Shown piece after piece: positions 59,748 through 64,000 of a DNA stretch of 64,000 nt (positions are counted from its first letter, which is position 1; each line of letters starts with the position of its first letter). The translations under genes were made by a program, and so were the position numbers. The DNA is from an uncultured Eubacterium sp. (GTDB lineage Bacteria > Bacillota > Clostridia > Oscillospirales > Acutalibacteraceae). Below the pieces are notes generated by a model. The model made no database searches. It was not told where the DNA came from and was given only the letters and a program-made list of their open reading frames with translations. The DNA is taken from positions 1-64,000 of the forward strand of contig UQCC01000007.1 in assembly GCA_900539325.1 (NCBI GenBank), read 5' to 3'.

Positions 59748-59784
59748 CTTCGGTTTACAATATGTAAGCCGAAGTTTTATTTTT
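59748..59784 (+). terminator. Terminator after the Wzz-kinase-phosphatase operon
   Basis: CTTCGGTTTAC, a short loop and GTAAGCCGAAG (one G-U pair) are followed by TTTTATTTTT. Confidence 0.85.
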
Positions 59785-59818
59785 ACGCTTTAACCAATAT
59801 AATATATCGGTGATTAAT

Positions 59819-60841
59819 TTGAAAAAGGCAGCTACATTTTTTCAATCATTCGGCATACTAATACTCCTTGCAATGTTTATTTTGCTTTCGGCAAAAGCAA
59901 AATTACAGGCAATAGAAGGAATGAAAATGTGTTTAAATATAATTGTACCTTCACTTTTGCCTATACTGATTTTGACAAATACCCTGATAAAAAGTGAATG
60001 TTCGACAATATTTGAATTTATATTCAGACCGCTTGCAAAGTTGTTAAAACTTTCGCCGACGGCTGTTTGTGTTGTATTTTTCGGTCTTATCGGGGGCTAC
60101 CCTACGGGTGCAATACTGACCGATGAACTTTATGAACAAGAGATAATATCCGACACCACCGCAAAGAGATTGCTAAGGTTTAATTTTTGCGGTGGTATTG
60201 CTTTTATAATCACGGCGGTAGGCACGATAAAACTCGGAAGTACAAAATCCGGAACGATTATTTATCTGACAAATATTCTATCCTCAATGATAATTTGCTT
60301 TATTGAAAGCCTGTTTATAAAAGAAAAGGAATATCAAAATATAAAATTCAAAAAAATGAATTTTTCTGCGGCACTGATAAATTCTGTTGAGGGAAGCGTA
60401 AAAAGCATTGCAATAATGTGCGGATATATAGTTTTCTTTTCCGCACTGTCCGGTCTGTTTACAATTCCAAGTTTTCTTATGCCGATGATTGAAATAACAA
60501 ACGGCATATTCGCAAACAATAATTCAATACCGTTTGAATACCTATGCTTTTTCTTATGCTTCGGCGGAATATGTATACATTTTCAGCTTTTCGGCATAAT
60601 CAAAAAAGTAAATATGAGCTACCTTGACTTTTTCATTCATAGGCTTGCAGGCGGACTTTTGGCATATTTCCCGGGTAAACTGTACTCAGTTTGCTTTGCA
60701 CCGAACAAAGAAGTTTTTGCAAACATATCACAGGTGACACCTAAAATAAGTGAAATCAACGGCAGTTTAAGTCTTATGCTTCTTGCAAGCTGTATTGTGA
60801 TAGTTGTTGACTTAAACAACAAAAAATCAAAATTGCTTTAA
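59819..60841 (+). CDS. ylbJ: YlbJ-like sporulation integral membrane protein (nucleoside-recognition/gate fold)
   Basis: The roughly 340-residue protein has about 8-9 membrane segments and the gate-domain features GMKMCLNIIVPSLLPILIL and FFGLIGGYPTGAILTDELYE. YlbJ is a sigma-E-dependent membrane protein needed for normal spores in Bacillus. I place the start at TTG (59819), which has CGGTGAT 5 bases upstream; a GTG at 59810 is open but has no ribosome binding site. The alternative is a general nucleoside-recognition membrane protein. It is not in an operon with the polysaccharide genes, since a terminator lies between. Confidence 0.75.
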   Translation: MKKAATFFQSFGILILLAMFILLSAKAKLQAIEGMKMCLNIIVPSLLPILILTNTLIKSECSTIFEFIFRPLAKLLKLSPTAVCVVFFGLIGGYPTGAILTDELYEQEIISDTTAKRLLRFNFCGGIAFIITAVGTIKLGSTKSGTIIYLTNILSSMIICFIESLFIKEKEYQNIKFKKMNFSAALINSVEGSVKSIAIMCGYIVFFSALSGLFTIPSFLMPMIEITNGIFANNNSIPFEYLCFFLCFGGICIHFQLFGIIKKVNMSYLDFFIHRLAGGLLAYFPGKLYSVCFAPNKEVFANISQVTPKISEINGSLSLMLLASCIVIVVDLNNKKSKLL

Positions 60842-60861
60842 CCCATACAATATGTTATAGT
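60833..60861 (+). promoter_or_regulatory. Possible promoter of the nuclease gene
   Basis: TTGCTT (60833-60838, at the end of the YlbJ-like gene) is followed after 17 bases by TATAGT (60856-60861), 16 bases upstream of the start. Confidence 0.5.
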
Positions 60862-60877
60862 ATATTAGGTGATAAAA

Positions 60878-61795
60878 ATGAAAAAGAATTTTGCAAAAAT
60901 AATATCGTTGATGTTAGCGGTTTTGATGCTTACGGCATGCAGTGAATATAAAAGTGCAGAGCAAACCGTTTCCAAAGAAAAAGAAACTGTAACACAGTAC
61001 ACCGAAATTGCTCACAGCGACAGTATAGACGATATTCAGCCGTACACATATTACCCTTACACAACAATAAACAACAACATTCCGGAATTTGACAAAACGG
61101 ACTACACTCAGTCTTTTGAAGAATACGGAGAACTTGATTCTCTCGGCAGATGCACATCGTGTATTGCAAACATAGGCACCGACCTTATGCCGACCGAAGA
61201 AAGAGACGCAATAGGTTCTGTTAAGCCGACCGGATGGCACATTGCAAAATACAACAATGTTGACGGCAAATATCTATATAACCGTTGCCATTTAATAGGT
61301 TACCAGCTTACAGCAGAAAACGCCAATCCGAACAACTTAATTACCGGCACAAGATACCTCAATATTGACGGAATGCTTCCGTTTGAAAACGAAGTTGCCG
61401 ATTATATCAAAAAGACAAACAACCATGTTCTTTACAGAGTAACGCCTATATTCAAGGGCAACGAACTTGTTGCCAGAGGCGTACAAATGGAAGCCTACAG
61501 CATTGAGGATAAAGGCGAAGGTGTTAAGTTTAATGTATATTGCTACAATGTTCAGCCGGATATAGAAATAAATTACGCAACCGGAGAGAGCAGCTACATC
61601 GGCACCAAATCAATTTCATCAAACAAAGATGAAGAAAAGCAAACATATATCGTTAACCTCAACACAAAAAAATTTCATACCGAGGACTGCCCTGCCGTTC
61701 AAAAAATCAAGGACGACAACAAAAAGACCTACAAAGGATACAGAGAAAACCTCATAAACAACGGATATGAGCCTTGCGGACAATGCAAGCCATAA
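60878..61795 (+). CDS. Lipoprotein DNA/RNA non-specific endonuclease with a C-terminal metal-binding module
   Basis: The 305-residue protein is exported and lipidated (lipobox LTAC, Cys21). The nuclease domain (about 75-225) is of the beta-beta-alpha-metal EndA/NucA type: the core motif, usually DRGH, reads NRCH (135-138) with general base His138, followed by HLIGYQLTAENANPNNLITGT. The C-terminus (about 255-305) has H267, C271, C300 and C303 in FHTEDC and GYEPCGQCKP, the layout of an Ada-type zinc-binding module. Roles could be nutrient scavenging or DNA uptake. The start ATG at 60878 follows AGGTGATAAAA. Confidence 0.85.
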   Translation: MKKNFAKIISLMLAVLMLTACSEYKSAEQTVSKEKETVTQYTEIAHSDSIDDIQPYTYYPYTTINNNIPEFDKTDYTQSFEEYGELDSLGRCTSCIANIGTDLMPTEERDAIGSVKPTGWHIAKYNNVDGKYLYNRCHLIGYQLTAENANPNNLITGTRYLNIDGMLPFENEVADYIKKTNNHVLYRVTPIFKGNELVARGVQMEAYSIEDKGEGVKFNVYCYNVQPDIEINYATGESSYIGTKSISSNKDEEKQTYIVNLNTKKFHTEDCPAVQKIKDDNKKTYKGYRENLINNGYEPCGQCKP

Positions 61796-61818
61796 ATCAT
61801 CACAATTTATAAACAGTT

Positions 61819-61850
61819 AATCAAATCTTAATTAAATATTTGATTTTTTA
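61819..61850 (+). terminator. Terminator after the nuclease gene
   Basis: AATCAAAT and ATTTGATT form an 8-bp stem followed by TTTTTA. Its 3' arm overlaps the -35 box of the next promoter. Confidence 0.6.
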
Positions 61851-61868
61851 TGATTATATAAGTATAAT
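61840..61868 (+). promoter_or_regulatory. Promoter of the RING-finger/galU operon
   Basis: TTGATT (61840-61845) is followed after 17 bases by TATAAT (61863-61868), 32 bases upstream of the start at 61900. Confidence 0.65.
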
Positions 61869-61899
61869 AAAAATAATATATATTAATTGGGAGAATTAT

Positions 61900-62901
61900 A
61901 TGCCAAATTACGAAGAATTCAAATGTCCCGTATGTAACAAGCAGTTTACAAAGGACGATGACATAGTTACCTGCCCCGAATGCGGCACACCTCACCACAG
62001 AGAGTGCTACATGCTTTCGGGTCACTGCGTAAATCAAGGTTTGCACGCAACGGGTTACAGTTTTTTGCAAGACCACAAACCGATTATCCCCGAACCGACT
62101 GTTCAGGCTCAGGCAAAGACGGGCGAATACTACGCTCCGCCTGTTGACAATTCAAACAATCAACAAGCCCCGTCCGGTCAAAGTCAAAACGGTGAAGAAC
62201 AAAATCAACCGCCGTTTCAACCTTTTCAAACGATTCAATTTGATATTCCGCAATATCAGGAACAGGGCGAAATTGACGGAGTAAGCATCAACGATATTGC
62301 CGCAACGGTCAGGACAAACCCTCAGAGATTTGTTGAAAAATTCAAGAAGTTTTCACAAAAAAAGAGCAAGCTCAGCTGGAACTGGGGAGCATTTTTCTTT
62401 GGTTCGTATTACCTGCTGTTCAGAAAAATGTATAAGCAAGGCATTGCGTTTTTCTGCATAATGTTTTCGGCTGTATTGGTCGGAGATGCGGCACTGTTTA
62501 AATTTGCGCCGAAATATATGGCGGCAATGCAGGATTTGGTTACAAACTACGACCCCAAATCAACAGCAATGCCCGACATATCTTCAATAACAGGAGCATC
62601 GGACGCACAAACAGCAGTAACAGTTATGTACATTCTGCTGGCAGTATTACTTTTAATCAGAATAATAATTGCCGCATATGCCGATTATTTTTACAAAGGC
62701 ACGGTATTTAATATTATCAAAACCGTATCGGAACAGCTTGATAACGGAGCAAACTTTATTCAATCGTCGATTTTCGGTGCGGAAGCAAACCTTGATCAAG
62801 GACAAATGAAAAGAATGTACCTTGGCAATAAAGGCGGAGTGACGCTGTTTGCACCGCTTGTAGCATATTTTATAATGTATGTTGTAACATCATTGTTTTA
62901 G
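61900..62901 (+). CDS. Prokaryotic RING-finger membrane protein (DUF2628-like C-terminus)
   Basis: The 333-residue protein has an N-terminal double zinc motif like prokaryotic RING finger family 1 (C9, C12, C25, C28, H32/H33, C36, H42, C43, in KCPVCNKQF, TCPECGTPHHREC and GHC). A Gln/Pro-rich linker (about 70-125) follows, then a membrane part with SKLSWNWGAFFFGSYYLLFRKMYK, the DUF2628 hallmark, and three to four helices. Ubiquitin-ligase activity is not implied; in bacteria this module probably binds proteins or acts in membrane quality control. I start it at the ATG at 61900 after GGGAGAATTAT. It is followed 11 bases later by galU. Confidence 0.8.
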   Translation: MPNYEEFKCPVCNKQFTKDDDIVTCPECGTPHHRECYMLSGHCVNQGLHATGYSFLQDHKPIIPEPTVQAQAKTGEYYAPPVDNSNNQQAPSGQSQNGEEQNQPPFQPFQTIQFDIPQYQEQGEIDGVSINDIAATVRTNPQRFVEKFKKFSQKKSKLSWNWGAFFFGSYYLLFRKMYKQGIAFFCIMFSAVLVGDAALFKFAPKYMAAMQDLVTNYDPKSTAMPDISSITGASDAQTAVTVMYILLAVLLLIRIIIAAYADYFYKGTVFNIIKTVSEQLDNGANFIQSSIFGAEANLDQGQMKRMYLGNKGGVTLFAPLVAYFIMYVVTSLF

Positions 62902-62912
62902 GAGAGAGAAAC

Positions 62913-63788
62913 ATGAAAAAAGTAAGAAAAGCCATTATTCCTGCCGCAGGACTTGGTACAAGAGTGTTGCCTGCTTCAAAGGCAATACCTAAAGAAATGC
63001 TCAACATCGTTGACAAACCGGCAATTCAGTACATTGTTGAGGAAGCATTCAACAGCGGAATCGAGGAAGTGCTGATTATCACAAACCGTGGCAAAGAAGC
63101 TATTGAGGACCATTTTGACCACGCATTTGAGCTTGAAACAAAGCTGGCTCAAAATCCGGATAAAAAAGACTTGTTGGATTCTGTTAAAGCCTGTGCAAAT
63201 TTTGGCAACATCTACTTTTTGCGTCAAAAAGAAACAGGCGGTTTGGGTCACGCTGTGCTTTGTGCAAAAGCATTTGTTGGTGACGAGCCGTTTGCCGTTT
63301 TGTACGGTGACGATGTAATCATCTCGGATAATCCCGTTACAAAACAGCTTATCGATGTATACGAAAAATACAACAAGGGCGTTGTAGGTGTTAAAGAGGT
63401 TGACGAAGAATCAATCACGAAATATTGCTCGCTTGCCGTTGAACACCTTGAAAACAACCGCTACAACTGCACGGATATGATTGAAAAGCCTAAAAAAGAA
63501 GAAATTATGTCGCACTTTTCAATCTTGGGCAGAGTTATTTTGCCGCCTGAAATTTTTGGAATTTTGGAAAACACGCCAAAGGGTGCGTGCAACGAATTGC
63601 AGTTGACAGACGCAATGCGTACCCTTGCACAACAGCAAGGCGTTATCGCCGTTGATTATGACGGCACAAGATACGATATGGGCAACAAATTCGGAATTCT
63701 GCAAGCCAACATTGAGGTTGGACTCCGCCATCCCGAGCTGTCCGAAAAATTGAAGGATTACATAAAGGAACTGTCAAAAACTCTGTAA
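62913..63788 (+). CDS. galU: UTP-glucose-1-phosphate uridylyltransferase
   Basis: GalU makes UDP-glucose for surface polymers, glycolipids and the Leloir pathway. The 291-residue protein has the nucleotidyltransferase signature AAGLGTRVLPASKAIPKEML (10-29), ETGGLGHAVLCA, VLYGDDVI and IEKPKKEE. Length is normal. Glucose-1-phosphate could come from the glycogen phosphorylase encoded at 8080. It lies 11 bases after the RING-finger gene, so the two share a transcript with the next gene. The ATG follows GGAGAGAGAAAC. Confidence 0.96.
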   Translation: MKKVRKAIIPAAGLGTRVLPASKAIPKEMLNIVDKPAIQYIVEEAFNSGIEEVLIITNRGKEAIEDHFDHAFELETKLAQNPDKKDLLDSVKACANFGNIYFLRQKETGGLGHAVLCAKAFVGDEPFAVLYGDDVIISDNPVTKQLIDVYEKYNKGVVGVKEVDEESITKYCSLAVEHLENNRYNCTDMIEKPKKEEIMSHFSILGRVILPPEIFGILENTPKGACNELQLTDAMRTLAQQQGVIAVDYDGTRYDMGNKFGILQANIEVGLRHPELSEKLKDYIKELSKTL

Positions 63789-63806
63789 TCCTCGGAAGGA
63801 ACACGA

Positions 63807-64000
63807 ATGAACAACAACTATTACAATCCGCAAGGCAACCAATATTATCAGCAACAAAATGCACAATATTTGATGATGAAGCAACAAATTGCATATGCAA
63901 AAAAGGAGCAACGCAAAGAACTTATCAAAGTCGGTTTTGTGCTTGGCAGTGCAATAATTGTGTACTTGCTTCTTCAAACGGTTTGGGGCTCTATGATAAG
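63807..64000 (+). CDS. Membrane protein with Gln/Asn-rich N-terminus (partial)
   Basis: The frame starts at the ATG after CGGAAGGAACACGA and runs off the right edge after 64 codons. Residues 1-25 are rich in Asn, Tyr and Gln (NNNYYNPQGNQYYQQQ), residues 26-42 are basic, and a membrane helix begins at about 45 (GFVLGSAIIVYLLLQTVW). Proteins with this opening in related bacteria are often CPBP-type intramembrane proteases, but nothing diagnostic is inside the window. It begins 18 bases after galU. Confidence 0.7.
   Translation, partial: MNNNYYNPQGNQYYQQQNAQYLMMKQQIAYAKKEQRKELIKVGFVLGSAIIVYLLLQTVWGSMI

Overview
This window looks like chromosomal DNA of a low-GC, spore-forming, carbohydrate-degrading Firmicute, most likely a gut Clostridium-class organism of the Ruminococcaceae/Oscillospirales type. 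That placement is inferred from gene content: sporulation or germination genes (ypeB, spoVAC, spoVAE, a ylbJ-like gene), a Phe T-box leader, ireB, GatCAB, GPH-type sugar transporters, many glycoside hydrolases, and purine-rich GGAGG or AGGTGA ribosome binding sites. I see no rRNA, tRNA, insertion sequence, prophage or CRISPR array.

Layout. 1-3.6 kb: aspS-gatC-gatA (minus; gatA runs off the left edge). 3.6-6.1 kb: a three-gene unit of two membrane proteins and a small XRE regulator. 6.1-10.8 kb: glycogen or maltodextrin use (GH13 amylase, glycogen phosphorylase with a lysine-rich tail). 10.8-15.7 kb: proB-proA-DUF5050-like-flippase. 15.7-17.5 kb (plus): ypeB and a small lipoprotein. 17.5-21.2 kb: pheS-pheT behind a T-box. 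21.2-24.1 kb (plus): ireB, a conserved small protein, an anchored esterase and a DUF3592-like protein. 24.1-28.4 kb: DUF1643-like, carboxylesterase, GH31. 28.5-31 kb: a GT2/GT-C-like pair. 31.1-33.3 kb: a PurF homologue without the amidotransferase cysteine, and bioY under a BirA operator. 33.4-35.1 kb: GPH transporter 1. 35-37.3 kb: spoVAE, a FeoB-like pseudo-G domain, an ABC ATPase and spoVAC, with spoVAD absent. 37.3-42.6 kb: GH43, a hypothetical gene, an SDR and a GH2 beta-galactosidase. 42.6-49.1 kb: a housekeeping run corC-phoH-ybeY-era-yqzL-recO-mutS2, with lacZ attached at its end. 49.2-57 kb: an FkbM methyltransferase, GPH transporter 2, a GtrA-like protein, a membrane phosphoesterase and a GH63-like hydrolase. 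57.2-59.8 kb: a Wzz/BY-kinase/PHP-phosphatase module. 59.8-64 kb: a YlbJ-like protein, an exported nuclease, a RING-finger membrane protein, galU and the start of another membrane protein.

Together the genes cover sugar uptake and breakdown, control of surface polysaccharide (flippase, GT2, GtrA, Wzz/kinase/phosphatase, GalU), translation and RNA maturation, and scattered sporulation functions. Sigma-A-like promoters with 17-base spacers are common, and TAATG stop/start overlaps join several gene pairs. The points most worth a second look are the cysteine-less PurF, the FeoB-like pseudo-GTPase beside spoVAE, ribosome binding sites buried in terminator-like hairpins (spoVAE, yqzL), a kinase tail with 24 tyrosines, a lysine-rich glycogen phosphorylase tail, and an in-frame UGA near the end of a sugar transporter gene.
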